Positions 1 through 8,952 of a stretch of 64,000 nt of DNA are shown piece after piece; the first letter of the stretch is position 1; each line of letters begins with the position of its first letter. The DNA comes from Tsukamurella paurometabola DSM 20162 (GTDB lineage Bacteria; Actinomycetota; Actinomycetes; Mycobacteriales; Mycobacteriaceae): the NCBI RefSeq assembly GCF_000092225.1, contig NC_014158.1, positions 186,001-250,000 of the forward strand, in the 5' to 3' direction. A program made the position numbers and the translations under genes. The notes beneath the pieces are model-generated. The model saw nothing but the letters and a program-made list of their open reading frames with translations, searched no databases and was not told the DNA's origin.

Positions 1-1
1 C

Positions 2-1597
2 GAGGCCCCCGCCCCCGAGGGCAGCAGCACCGAGCGCTGGTCGCCCGAGTCCGGGGAGACCGTCGAGCACCGCCTCGGCGTGATCATCGCCGAGACCATG
101 GGATTCGAGATCGAAGACCTCCCCAAGGAGATCCCGCTCATCGACCTCGGCATGGACTCGCTGATCGCCATGCGCATCAAGAACCGCGCCGAGTACGAGT
201 TCGACATCCCGCCGATCCAGATCCAGGCGGTGCGCGATGCATCGTTCAACGATGTGGTGCAGTTCGTGGAGTACGCGGTGGAGCACCGTGACCAGGTCGA
301 CGCGCTGGCCGAGCACCAGTCCGGCACCGGTGAGATGGCCGATGCCGGCAAGCTCGCCGAGATGATGCAGGCCGCGAAGGACGAGGCCGCCGCCAAGGCG
401 TCCGCGCCGGAGAGCGCACCGGAGTCCGAGCCTGCCGCACCGTCGGAACCCGAAACCGGCAGCGACGCACCCGATCTGCTCGACGGAGCCGCCGTCGCGG
501 AGGCCATCGGCGACGGTGTGCCCCCGCGCGACGCGGCCGAGCGCCTCACCTTCGCGACCTACGCGATCGTCGTGGGCCGCTCGCCCGGCGGCGTGTTCAA
601 CGAGCTCGATGTGCTGAGCGAGGACGTCGCGGAGAAGCTCACCGCGCGACTGTCCGAGCGGGCCGGCGGCGAGGTGGACATCGAGGACGTCATCGACTCG
701 AAGAACATCGAGGAGATGGCCACCTACGTGGGCGCCGTGATGAACGAGGCCACCCCGGTGGACGGATTCGTCCGCACCCTGCGCAAGCCGGAGAACACGA
801 ATCGCAAGCCGCTCTTCCTGTTCCACCCCGCCGGCGGCAATACCACCGCCTACGAGGCACTGCTGCGCAAGCTGCCGCAGGATCTGCCGGTCTACGGATT
901 CGAGCGGGTCGAGGGCGAGGTCGAGGACCGGGTGCGCGAGTACCTGCCCAAGCTCAAGCAGATCCAGCCCGAGGGGCCGTACCGGCTCGCGGGCTGGAGC
1001 CTCGGCGGCGCCTTCGCCTACGGGCTCGGCCGCGCCCTGGAGGACGAGGGCCAGCAGGTGGAGTACATCGGCCTGCTGGACGTGGTGGCCCCGACGGTCC
1101 CGCTCACCGACGAGCCCGCCGAGAAGAAGGCCCGCCTGCAGCGCTGGGAAACCTTCGCCCGCAAGAACTACGACATCGGCAGCGAGATCGAACTCCCGAT
1201 GGACCGGCTCGAAGCGGCGGACGACGAGGGCCAGTTCAAGATCATCATGGAACTGGTGCAGCTCTCCGATAAGAAGGTGCCCACCTCGATGATCGAGCAC
1301 CAGCGCACGTCGTTCATCGACAACCGCATGCTGATCAAGGTGAACCCCGCCGACTACGGCCGGTTCGAGGGCAAGGTCACGCTGTACCGCGCCGACCGCA
1401 TGCACGACGGTGCGGTCGAGCTGGAGCCGAACTTCGCGGACATCGCGCCGGACGGCGGCTGGGCGCCCGTGGTGGAAGACCTGGAGATCGTGAAGATCGG
1501 CGGCGATCACCTGCAGATCATCGACGAGCCGTACATCGGAAAGATCGCCACGCACATGTCGGCCGAGCTCGAACGAGCCGACGCCGAGCGGTCCTGA
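2..1597 (+). CDS. pks13: Polyketide synthase Pks13, C-terminal part (partial, left edge)
   Basis: The reading frame is open from the left edge, so only the last 531 residues are present. Visible domains are an acyl carrier domain with the phosphopantetheine motif LGMDSL (Ser codon at 158-160), an Ala/Glu/Pro-rich linker, and a C-terminal alpha/beta-hydrolase thioesterase with the nucleophile motif GWSLGG (Ser codon at 998-1000). This ACP-thioesterase order is the known end of Pks13, which condenses two fatty acyl chains into the mycolate backbone and transfers the product to trehalose at the cytoplasmic membrane. accD4 follows after 12 nt, the conserved arrangement in mycolate producers. The KS and AT domains lie outside the window. 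Confidence 0.93.
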   Translation, partial: EAPAPEGSSTERWSPESGETVEHRLGVIIAETMGFEIEDLPKEIPLIDLGMDSLIAMRIKNRAEYEFDIPPIQIQAVRDASFNDVVQFVEYAVEHRDQVDALAEHQSGTGEMADAGKLAEMMQAAKDEAAAKASAPESAPESEPAAPSEPETGSDAPDLLDGAAVAEAIGDGVPPRDAAERLTFATYAIVVGRSPGGVFNELDVLSEDVAEKLTARLSERAGGEVDIEDVIDSKNIEEMATYVGAVMNEATPVDGFVRTLRKPENTNRKPLFLFHPAGGNTTAYEALLRKLPQDLPVYGFERVEGEVEDRVREYLPKLKQIQPEGPYRLAGWSLGGAFAYGLGRALEDEGQQVEYIGLLDVVAPTVPLTDEPAEKKARLQRWETFARKNYDIGSEIELPMDRLEAADDEGQFKIIMELVQLSDKKVPTSMIEHQRTSFIDNRMLIKVNPADYGRFEGKVTLYRADRMHDGAVELEPNFADIAPDGGWAPVVEDLEIVKIGGDHLQIIDEPYIGKIATHMSAELERADAERS

Positions 1598-1609
1598 CGA
1601 AGGGATAGG

Positions 1610-3193
1610 GTGGCAGACGTGACTGACGTAACGGAGCAGGTCGATACCCCTGACCTGCACACCACCGCCGGCAAGCTGGCTGACCTGCACCGCCGCCTGG
1701 AGGCCGCCTCGGACCCGGGCAGTGAACGGGCCAAGGCCCGCCGCGACGCCAAGGGCCTGCCCAGCGCCCGGCAGCGCATGCACATGCTGTTCGACGAGGG
1801 CACCTTCGTCGAGCTCGATCAGCTCGCGAAGTCGCCCGGCGACGACAAGATCAAGGACGGCGTGGTCATCGGCTACGGCCTGGTGAACGGCCGGAAGGTC
1901 GCGGCCTTCAGCCACGACCAGACCGTGGGCGCGGGCACCGTCGGCGAGATGTTCGGCCGGAAGATGGTCAAGCTCTACGACTTCGCCGCGACCGCGGGCC
2001 TGCCCGTGGTGGGTATCAACGATTCGGGCGGCGCCCGCATCCAGGACGCCGCCACGTCGATCGCCTGGTACGCCGAGCTCGGCCGGCACCAGGACGGCCT
2101 GTGCGGCCAGGTACCGCAGATCTCGATGATCCTCGGTACCTGCGTGGGCGGCGCCGTGTACGCGCCCGCCAACACCGATGTGCTGGTGGGCGTCGAGGAC
2201 AACACGTACATGTTCGTCACCGGCCCCGAGGTGATCCGCCCGACCACCGGCGAGATGACCTCCGCCGAGGATCTGGGCGGCGCCGTCAAACAGGCCACCT
2301 GGGGCAACCTGCACCACGTGGCCAAGGACGAGCAGGCCGCCTTCGACTGGGTCAAGCGCTATCTCGGTTTCATGCCGGATTCGGTGCATCAGCGCCCGCC
2401 GCTGGTCAACCCGGGCATCGAGCCCGAGCTGACGGACACCGATCTGTCGCTGGAGTCGATCATCCCGGATGCCGACAACGCCGGGTACGACATCCACGAC
2501 GTGATCCTGAGGGTCTTCGACGACGGTGACTTCCTGGAGTACGCCGAGCTGTGGGCGCCGAACATCGTGTGCGGTTTCGCCCGCTCGGACGGCCAATCGG
2601 TGGGTGTGGTCGCGAACCAGCCCATGCACATGGCCGGCACCCTGGATACTCAGGCGTCGGAGAAGGCCGCGCGCTTCGTGCGGCTGTGCAACTCCTTCAA
2701 CATCCCGCTGGTGTTCCTGGTCGACGTGCCGGGCATCCTGCCGGGCGTCGAAGAGGAGAAGATCGGCACCATCCGCCGGTCGGGCAAGTTCATCTTCAGC
2801 TACGTCGAGGCGGCCGTTCCGAAGGTCACCATCATCCTGCGCAAGTCCTACGGTGGCGCGTGGGCCGTGATGGGCAGCAAGCAGTTGGGCGCCGACTTCG
2901 TCTTCGCGTGGCCGACGGCCCGTCTGGCCGTGATGGGTGCCGAGGGCGCCGCCGCGATCATCAAGCGGCGCGAGATTGAGGAGGCCGGCGAGAACGGCCC
3001 CGCGATCCGGCAGGCCTTCATCGACTTCTACAACCAGTTCATGGCCACGCCGTGGCTGGCGGCCGAGCGCGGTTACATCGACGGTGTGATCGAGCCCAGG
3101 GGCACCCGCCTGCTGATCCGCAAGTGCCTGCGCCAACTGCAGGACAAAGAACTGCAGCGCGTGCCGCGGCGCACCTACCTCATGCCCATGTGA
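1610..3193 (+). CDS. accD4: Acyl-CoA carboxylase carboxyltransferase subunit AccD4
   Basis: This 527-residue protein is the beta (carboxyltransferase) subunit that carboxylates a long-chain acyl-CoA, supplying the extender unit for Pks13. It carries the crotonase-like carboxyltransferase fold, with oxyanion-type glycine motifs such as GINDSGGARIQD in the N-terminal half and KSYGGAWAVMG in the C-terminal half. The start is a GTG preceded by an AAGGGA ribosome-binding site at about 1599-1604. It lies 12 nt after pks13, so the two are very likely cotranscribed. Length and position match mycobacterial AccD4. Confidence 0.93.
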   Translation: MADVTDVTEQVDTPDLHTTAGKLADLHRRLEAASDPGSERAKARRDAKGLPSARQRMHMLFDEGTFVELDQLAKSPGDDKIKDGVVIGYGLVNGRKVAAFSHDQTVGAGTVGEMFGRKMVKLYDFAATAGLPVVGINDSGGARIQDAATSIAWYAELGRHQDGLCGQVPQISMILGTCVGGAVYAPANTDVLVGVEDNTYMFVTGPEVIRPTTGEMTSAEDLGGAVKQATWGNLHHVAKDEQAAFDWVKRYLGFMPDSVHQRPPLVNPGIEPELTDTDLSLESIIPDADNAGYDIHDVILRVFDDGDFLEYAELWAPNIVCGFARSDGQSVGVVANQPMHMAGTLDTQASEKAARFVRLCNSFNIPLVFLVDVPGILPGVEEEKIGTIRRSGKFIFSYVEAAVPKVTIILRKSYGGAWAVMGSKQLGADFVFAWPTARLAVMGAEGAAAIIKRREIEEAGENGPAIRQAFIDFYNQFMATPWLAAERGYIDGVIEPRGTRLLIRKCLRQLQDKELQRVPRRTYLMPM

Positions 3194-3195
3194 CC

Positions 3196-4545
3196 ATGCC
3201 CTCGCTGGAGTCCTTTCCGCAGCTCACCGGGGCGGTCCTCACCGATCCGGATGTCACCGCGGCGTACGCGACCGATCACTGCTCGCCGGTGTTCGGCGCG
3301 GTACCGCTCGCCGTGGTGCTCGCGGAGACCACCGAGGACGTGGCCGCTGCGGCTCGCTGGTGTTATGCCAACGATGTGGTGATGGTGCCGCGCGGTGCGG
3401 GCAGTGGCCTGGCCGGCGGTGCCAGCGCGATCGAGGGCTGCGTGATCATCTCGCTGGCGAAGATGGATGCGATCCTCGAGATCAACGTGGCCGACCAGTA
3501 CGCCCGTGCCGAGGCCGGTGTGATCAATGCGCACCTCGACGCGGCCGCACGCGAGGTGGGGCTGATGTACCCGCCGGACCCGTCGTCGTATGAGATCTGT
3601 TCGATCGGTGGCAACGTGGCCACCAACGCGGGTGGCCTGCGGTGCGTGAAGTACGGCGTCACTCGCGAGTACGTGCTGGGCCTGACGGTGGTGCTCCCGG
3701 ACGGCCGGATCATCACGACCGGGCGGCGCACCGTGAAGGGGGTCACCGGTTACGACCTGACCCAATTACTGTGCGGCAGTGAGGGAACCCTCGGCATCGT
3801 CACCGAGGTCACCGTGAAGCTGCGACCCGCACCGCTGATCGCGCCCACCACCGTGGCCGCGTCCTTCCCGGATGTGGTGAGTGCGGCATCCGCGGTCGCC
3901 GCGGTGGTGGGCACCGGTGTGGTGCCCGCGCTGATGGAGCTGATGGACCGCGGCACCCTTGAATGCGTCGAGGCCATGCGGCCCTTCGGGCTGGAGGACG
4001 AGACCCGGGCGATGCTCATCGGGCAGGGGAGCACGCCCGAGGACGCCGCCGTACTCGCCCGCGAATTCGACGCCGCCGGAGCGCATTACGTGGTGGTCTC
4101 CGATGATCCCGCCGAGGCGGCCGAGCTGCTGTCGGTGCGCCGGGCCGCCTTCCACGCCTACGAGTACGCGGGCAACATGTTCTCCGAGGATGTGGGTGTG
4201 CCCCGGTCCAAGCTGCCCGAGATGTTCGCGCGGATCGAGGAGATCGCCGCCAAGTACCAGGTGGCGATCCCCACCTGCGCGCACGCGGGCGATGGCAACC
4301 TGCATCCCACGCTGATCTATTCGCGCGAGCTCACCGAGGTGCCGCAGGCGATCTGGGACGCCGCGGACGAGGTCTTCCAGGCGGCCCTCGACCTGGGGGG
4401 CACGCTCACCGGTGAGCACGGCGTGGGTGTCCTCAAGGCGCGGTGGGTCGGCGACGAGCTCTCCGACGATGTGCTGGAGCTCCATCGCGGCATCAAGGCC
4501 GTCTGGGACCCGAAGAACCTGCTCAACCCCGGCCGCGGCTTCTAA
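3196..4545 (+). CDS. FAD-linked oxidase, GlcD/D-lactate dehydrogenase family
   Basis: A 449-residue flavoprotein with an N-terminal FAD-binding PCMH domain (GAGSGLAGGA and GGNVATNAGGLRCVKYG) and a C-terminal FAD-oxidase domain (HAGDGNLHP, GEHGVGVLK, ending NPGRGF). The family oxidises 2-hydroxyacids such as glycolate or D-lactate; the substrate cannot be told from sequence. I chose ATG 3196, two bases after the accD4 stop, because the protein aligns from there (MPSLESFPQL); an upstream extension of the frame only overlaps accD4. It is probably the last gene of the pks13-accD4 transcript, but a direct role in mycolate synthesis is not evident. Confidence 0.85.
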   Translation: MPSLESFPQLTGAVLTDPDVTAAYATDHCSPVFGAVPLAVVLAETTEDVAAAARWCYANDVVMVPRGAGSGLAGGASAIEGCVIISLAKMDAILEINVADQYARAEAGVINAHLDAAAREVGLMYPPDPSSYEICSIGGNVATNAGGLRCVKYGVTREYVLGLTVVLPDGRIITTGRRTVKGVTGYDLTQLLCGSEGTLGIVTEVTVKLRPAPLIAPTTVAASFPDVVSAASAVAAVVGTGVVPALMELMDRGTLECVEAMRPFGLEDETRAMLIGQGSTPEDAAVLAREFDAAGAHYVVVSDDPAEAAELLSVRRAAFHAYEYAGNMFSEDVGVPRSKLPEMFARIEEIAAKYQVAIPTCAHAGDGNLHPTLIYSRELTEVPQAIWDAADEVFQAALDLGGTLTGEHGVGVLKARWVGDELSDDVLELHRGIKAVWDPKNLLNPGRGF

Positions 4546-4625
4546 CCGCTCGCCGCGTCCCCAGCCGCTCGCCGCGCGTCCCCAGCCGCTCGCCGCGCGT
4601 CCCCGGCCGCTCGCCGCGTCCCTAG
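4546..4625. repeat. Four-copy direct repeat of 19-21 bp
   Basis: Four adjacent copies of CCGCTCGCCGCG(CG)TCCCCRG start immediately after the oxidase stop codon. Copies 1 and 4 are 19 bp, copies 2 and 3 are 21 bp with an extra CG. The rest of the gap to 4739 holds a small palindrome, TCCCTCTAGGGA, and no recognisable gene. Confidence 0.85.
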
Positions 4626-4739
4626 CGGGATGGCATCTCCCTAGCCTCACGTGCACTCCCGCTGTCCATGGCGCGGGGGAATGCCCGTGGCGGTGGGGTA
4701 TGGCGCGTCCCTCTAGGGAGGGAGGGGGCGACGGTGCCG

Positions 4740-5231
4740 CTACCGCAGCGAGTCCAGGTAGACCGCGGCGATGGCTTCGAGGCCGCGCTGATCATCGTCG
4801 GTGAAGCGGGCGGGCTTCTCGCTGTCGAGGTCGAAGACGCCGATCAGCTCGCCATCGCGCACCAGCGGTACGACCAGTTCGGAGTTGGTCGCGCCGTCGC
4901 AGGCGATGTGATCGGCGACGGCGTGCACATCGTCGACCCGCTGGGTGCGCCCGGTCCGTGCCGCTGCGCCGCACACACCACGATCGAGGGGGATCCGGAT
5001 GCACGCCGGGAGGCCTTGGAACGGGCCGACGACGAGCTCGGTCCCGTCGAAGAAGTAGAAGCCCACCCAGTTGAGATCGGGCACCGTCGCCTTAACCAGT
5101 GCCGACAGGTTCGCGGCGTTCGCGACGCGATCGGGTTCGCCGTCGATGAGGGCGCTGGCGAAGCCGGCGAGCTCGGCGTAGCGCTCGGCAGGGGATCCGG
5201 ACAGCTCGGGTACGGAGAACGACACGCTCAC
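4740..5231 (-). CDS. msrC: Free methionine-(R)-sulfoxide reductase (GAF domain)
   Basis: A single GAF domain protein that reduces free methionine-R-sulfoxide, a thioredoxin-linked antioxidant step in the cytosol. The three conserved cysteines of the fRMsr family are all present in their usual contexts (FQGLPACIRI, RGVCGAA, HIACDG). The family signatures NWVGFYFF and GVFDLDS are also there. The start is uncertain: GTG at 5231 or 5225 gives the usual family length, whereas a longer frame to 5318 adds an unlike-family N-terminus. It stands alone, convergent with the oxidase gene to its left and divergent from the mycolyltransferase to its right. Confidence 0.85.
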   Translation of the reverse strand: MSVSFSVPELSGSPAERYAELAGFASALIDGEPDRVANAANLSALVKATVPDLNWVGFYFFDGTELVVGPFQGLPACIRIPLDRGVCGAAARTGRTQRVDDVHAVADHIACDGATNSELVVPLVRDGELIGVFDLDSEKPARFTDDDQRGLEAIAAVYLDSLR

Positions 5232-5587
5232 ACGGTACGTGTCCAGCGGGCACCGCGGCACCGTCAGGACACCCCTGATTCTGGGCACAAGCTGAGAGAG
5301 TGACGCACTCTCCATCATGAAGATTCAGCAATAAAAACAGCCCCTGTCCAGCCCTGACCGGCGATGATGGACCAGTTTCAGGAGCCGGTGTAACGCTCGG
5401 GTCTCGAGGGTCGACTAAGAGTTTGTCAGGAACTGAGATCTGGCATACAGTGCCTGTCGAGCACTGATCTGCCGGGTGGCGCGCATCACGGGTACGACAA
5501 CGTGATAGTGCGTCGGGTCGAGAGAACCGGCCCTCCCGACAGTGAAGACCGCCCACCCAGGGCGAACAACAAGGAAGAGAGTCTCGC
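5232..5587. other. Intergenic region upstream of first mycolyltransferase
   Basis: This stretch of about 350 bases has no gene. It contains the candidate promoter at 5423-5451 and the ribosome-binding site AAGGAAGAGAG at about 5570-5580 of the mycolyltransferase, giving a 5' untranslated region of about 130 nt. I see no convincing operator or riboswitch fold in it. Confidence 0.5.
5423..5451 (+). promoter_or_regulatory. Candidate sigma-70-type promoter
   Basis: TTGTCA at 5423-5428 and TACAGT at 5446-5451 are separated by exactly 17 bases, a good SigA-type match upstream of the first mycolyltransferase. Confidence 0.55.
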
Positions 5588-6571
5588 ATGCGTATGCGCA
5601 ACGGCTGGGCCAAGCGGGCCACTGCCGCCGCGATCACCGTGGCTGCCATTCCGGCCCTCGCGGGCGGCATCGGTTCCATCGGCGCCGCGAACGCCTGGGG
5701 TCCGGGCAACGCCAAGAACCCGCCGAAGGGCTTCAAGCAGGCCTTCGTCAACGGCGCGGGCATGCCCAACGTGAAGGTCCGCTCCTGGGCGTCGACCACC
5801 ACCGACCCCAAGAAGGCCCCCACCGTCGTTCTGCTCGACGGTCTGCGCGCCACCTGGGACGTCTCCGGCTGGGAGCGCGACTCCAACGTCGCCTTCCTGT
5901 CGCAGAAGGGCATCAACGTCGTCACCCCCGTCGGTGGCACCTCGAGCTGGTACGCCGACTGGCAGAACCCGTCGTCGACGAACCGTCAGCCCTACCGCTA
6001 CACCTGGGCGTCGTTCCTCAAGACCAGCCTTCCCCAGTACATCCGCAGCCTCGGCTTCAGCGACAACGTCTCGCTGATCGGCCTGTCGATGTCGGGTAGC
6101 GCGGCCCTGATCAACACGATCGAGTCGAACGGCTACTACAAGCGCGCCGCCTCGCTCTCGGGCCTGGTGAACATCTCCGCGCCCGGTATCCCGATCGCGG
6201 TCGGCATCGCCTCGCTCGATTCGGGCGGCTACAACGCCGGGCTCGACATGTGGGGCGGCCCGCTGGACTCGCGTTGGGCCAAGAACGACCCGACCGTCCA
6301 GGTCGGCCGGTTCAAGAACATCCCGCTGTGGATCTCCGCGGGCAACGGTGTCTTCGGCAAGTACACGCCGAACCCGGGTCCGGCCGATGTGATCCAGGGT
6401 GTGCCGCTGGAGTGGCTGGCGCTGTCGCAGGCCCGCTCCTTCGAGGGCGCCACCAAGCGTGCCGGCCTCACCAAGACCCATTTCGATTTCCCGCCGGCCG
6501 GCACCCACACCTGGGGCTACTGGCAGGACCAGGTGTGGCAGATGCAGCGCACCGGCTGGTTCACCAAGTAA
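5588..6571 (+). CDS. Secreted mycolyltransferase (antigen 85 family), copy 1
   Basis: A 327-residue esterase-D/antigen 85 type alpha/beta hydrolase that transfers mycolic acids onto trehalose or arabinogalactan in the cell envelope. A Sec signal peptide is evident: charged MRMRNGWAKR, hydrophobic core, cleavage near GAANA about residue 36. The nucleophile Ser sits in GLSMSGSAAL and the catalytic His in GTHTWGYW near the C-terminus. ATG 5588 has a good AAGGAAGAGAG site. It is paralogous to the next gene along its whole length. A GC hairpin terminator (6607-6643) follows. Confidence 0.92.
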   Translation: MRMRNGWAKRATAAAITVAAIPALAGGIGSIGAANAWGPGNAKNPPKGFKQAFVNGAGMPNVKVRSWASTTTDPKKAPTVVLLDGLRATWDVSGWERDSNVAFLSQKGINVVTPVGGTSSWYADWQNPSSTNRQPYRYTWASFLKTSLPQYIRSLGFSDNVSLIGLSMSGSAALINTIESNGYYKRAASLSGLVNISAPGIPIAVGIASLDSGGYNAGLDMWGGPLDSRWAKNDPTVQVGRFKNIPLWISAGNGVFGKYTPNPGPADVIQGVPLEWLALSQARSFEGATKRAGLTKTHFDFPPAGTHTWGYWQDQVWQMQRTGWFTK

Positions 6572-6606
6572 GACTTCCTCCGTCGGAGGGATCGATCATC
6601 GTGTAC

Positions 6607-6643
6607 ACACCGCGGCCCGGCTCCCCGAGCAGGGCCGCGGTGT
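6607..6643 (+). terminator. Hairpin terminator candidate
   Basis: A perfect 12-bp stem (ACACCGCGGCCC paired with its complement) encloses a 13-nt loop 36 bases after the mycolyltransferase stop. There is no clear T tract, as is usual for actinobacterial terminators. Confidence 0.6.
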
Positions 6644-6729
6644 CGTATTGTGATCTAGACGACCTTTCCTGAGAAGCAGGGAGGGTGTGTAACGCCAAGC
6701 CCTGTGAATCCGATGAGATTCAGGGATGG

Positions 6730-6801
6730 TGTCACCCGTGATACGCGTGTGAAACATGTGACATGTGTGACGAGTGATGTTAGAGTGAAAGCTGTGACGA
6801 G
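6730..6801 (+). repeat. Array of 9-bp phased TGTGA-type direct repeats over the promoter of mycolyltransferase 2
   Basis: Reading in 9-base steps gives TGTGAAACA (6748), TGTGACATG (6757), TGTGACGAG (6766), a degenerate step, AGTGAAAGC (6784) and TGTGACGAG (6793). The array overlaps a candidate promoter with -35 GTGACA at 6758-6763 and -10 TAGAGT at 6781-6786, 17 bases apart. Nine-base direct repeats of this GTnAC type are the known form of MtrA response-regulator sites, and MtrA is known to act on the antigen 85B promoter in M. tuberculosis; that MtrA binds here is inference. Confidence 0.5.
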
Positions 6802-6883
6802 TCTTGGTCGCTTGCGACCGCCGTCCGGTCCACAAGCGAACAGTGCGCGGACGCGCGTGAACGAGAAACGAGAGAGGTCAGCT

Positions 6884-7849
6884 ATGCGAGCAGCCTGGGG
6901 TAAGCGAGCAGGTGCGGCGGCCGTCACGGTCGCAATGGTGCCGGCCCTCGCCGGTATGGGCGCTGGTGTCGCCGGGGCGTGGGGTCCCGGTAGCGCCAAG
7001 AACCCGCCGAAGGGCTTCAAGTCCGAGCGAGTCAACGGCGCGGGCATGCCCGACGTCCTGGTCCGTTCGTGGGCTTCCACCACCACCGATCCGGCCAAGG
7101 CTCCGACCGTGGTCCTCCTGGACGGCCTGCGCGCCACGCAGGACGTCTCCGGCTGGGAGCGCGATTCCAACGCCGCCTTCCTGTCCGAGAAGGGCGTGAA
7201 CGTGGTGATGCCGGTCGGCGGCACCGCGAGCTTCTACACCAACTGGGCGAACACGTCGCGCCACGGCAACGGCACCTACAAGGCCACCTGGGGCAACTTC
7301 CTGGCCACCAGCCTGCCGGCCTACATCAAGTCGCGCGGCTTCTCCGACAACCTGTCGCTGGTCGGCATCTCGATGGGTGGCGGCGCCGCCCTCATCAACG
7401 CCGCCAACAACCCGGGCGTCTACAAGCGTGCCGCGGCTCTGTCGGGCTTCCTGAACACCTCGGCCCCCGGCATGCCGGTCGCCGTGGGTGTCGCCATGCT
7501 CGATGCCGGCGGCTACAACGTCCTCGACATGTGGGGCGGCCCGCTCGACGCCAACTGGGCGAAGAACGACCCGACCGTTCAGGCCGCGCGCCTGAAGGGC
7601 ATCCCGGTCTGGATCACCGCTTCGACCGGTGAGCCGGGCAAGTACACCCCGAACCCGTCGCCCGCCGACATCGTTCAGGGCGTGCCGCTGGAGATCCTGG
7701 CCAAGTCGCAGTCGGAGGCCTTCAAGGCGGCCGCCGATAAGGCCGGCGTCAAGGGTCACTACGACTTCTCGGCCGTGGGCACCCACACCTGGGGCTACTG
7801 GAGCGACCAGGTCTGGCAGATGCAGCGCACCGGCTGGTTCAACAGCTGA
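6884..7849 (+). CDS. Secreted mycolyltransferase (antigen 85 family), copy 2
   Basis: A 321-residue paralogue of the preceding gene with the same catalytic layout: nucleophile Ser in GISMGGGAAL and His in GTHTWGYW. The signal peptide runs from MRAAWGKR to a cleavage site near GVAGA about residue 28. I chose ATG 6884 because it follows an AGAGAGG site and begins the signal peptide; the 60 upstream codons in frame translate the promoter repeats and are not protein-like. The gene has its own promoter region and a strong terminator (7876-7905), so the two paralogues are independently transcribed. Confidence 0.92.
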   Translation: MRAAWGKRAGAAAVTVAMVPALAGMGAGVAGAWGPGSAKNPPKGFKSERVNGAGMPDVLVRSWASTTTDPAKAPTVVLLDGLRATQDVSGWERDSNAAFLSEKGVNVVMPVGGTASFYTNWANTSRHGNGTYKATWGNFLATSLPAYIKSRGFSDNLSLVGISMGGGAALINAANNPGVYKRAAALSGFLNTSAPGMPVAVGVAMLDAGGYNVLDMWGGPLDANWAKNDPTVQAARLKGIPVWITASTGEPGKYTPNPSPADIVQGVPLEILAKSQSEAFKAAADKAGVKGHYDFSAVGTHTWGYWSDQVWQMQRTGWFNS

Positions 7850-7875
7850 TTCTGCGCTGATCCACCGATCGCAAC

Positions 7876-7905
7876 GAAGGCCCCGGGCACCCGCCCGGGG
7901 CCTTC
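7876..7905 (+). terminator. Hairpin terminator
   Basis: Perfect 12-bp stem GAAGGCCCCGGG with a 6-nt loop, 26 bases after the mycolyltransferase stop codon. Confidence 0.7.
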
Positions 7906-7962
7906 GGGCGTATCGGTACTGTGTCTGACGAGCCCACACGAGAGAGTCGAGGTTGTAGTCCC

Positions 7963-8900
7963 ATGACCCCGCCGGCCCCGCCGAACCCACGCCCGAGGCC
8001 GACGAGCCGATCGGCTTCCGTATCGACCCCGTTCTGGCCCGCAGCTGGCTGCTGGTGAACGCGGCACAGCCCGAGCGGTTCGACGCCGCGGCGCGCTCGC
8101 GCACCGACATCGTGGTCCTCGATATCGAGGACGCGGTGGCGCCGAAGGACAAGGTGGCGGCCCGCACCAACGTGGTCGACTGGCTGAACTCCGAGAACGA
8201 CGGTGTGCCGAACAGCGGTTGGGTCCGGGTCAACGGCTTCGGTACGCAGTGGTGGGCCGACGATCTCGAGGCGTTGCGCGGTGCCCAACACCTCGGCGGC
8301 ATCATGCTCGCCATGGTCGAGTCGATGGATCACGTGACCGAGACCGCCAAGCGGCTACCGGACACGCTCATCGTGGCCCTGGTCGAGACCGCCCGTGGCT
8401 TGGAGCGGATCAGCGAGATCGCCTCCGCTAAAGGAACTTTCCGGCTCGCATTCGGTATCGGTGACTTCCGTCGCGACACCGGTTTCGGTGGTGATCCGAC
8501 GACCCTGGCGTACGCCCGCTCGCGCTTCACCATCGCCGCCAAGGCGGCGCATCTTCCGGGCGCCATCGATGGCCCCACGGTGGGATCGAAGGGGCTGCTG
8601 CTCAGCGAGGCCACAGCGGTGTCCGCCGAGTTCGGTATGACCGGCAAGATCTGTCTCACCCCGGACCAGTGCCACCCGGTGAACGAGGGCCTGAGTCCAT
8701 CGCCCGAGGACATCCGCTGGTCCCGTGAGTTCTTCGCGGAGTTCGACCGGGACGGCGGCGAGATCCGCAACGGCTCCGACCTGCCGCGTATCGCACGCGC
8801 CACCAAGATCCTCGACCTGGCGCGCGCCTACGGCATCGAAGTGTCCGACGGGCTCGAAGGCGAGCACGCCCCGGCACCGTCGGATACCTTCCACTACTGA
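7963..8900 (+). CDS. HpcH/HpaI aldolase / citrate lyase beta-like protein, 5' frameshift
   Basis: The body of the protein is a CitE-like TIM-barrel lyase acting on CoA esters or short keto acids. Signatures are VLDIEDAVAPKDK, RVNGFG, VALVETARGLE and CLTPDQCHPVNEG. The natural start is probably ATG 7963, but that frame stops after 31 codons. The correct body frame runs without an ATG or GTG up to the GTG at 8055, yet still encodes protein-like sequence from 7966 onward (PAGPAEPTPEADEPIGFRID). Adding one C to the C run just after the ATG joins the two frames. This is therefore a single-base deletion or a sequencing error. If it is real, translation would have to start inside the domain at 8055. 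Confidence 0.75.
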
Positions 8901-8952
8901 CCGACCAGGCCCGGCGAGGGGCCTCGATGTCAGTGCGGCCGATTCCGGGTGG

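Noticed and set aside
4546-4625. Possible CRISPR array
   Set aside because: The repeats are directly adjacent with no spacers, only four copies, and no cas genes are present.
6704-6883. Sixty extra codons before the second mycolyltransferase
   Set aside because: They translate the promoter and its 9-bp repeats; the signal peptide starts at 6884 with a good ribosome-binding site.
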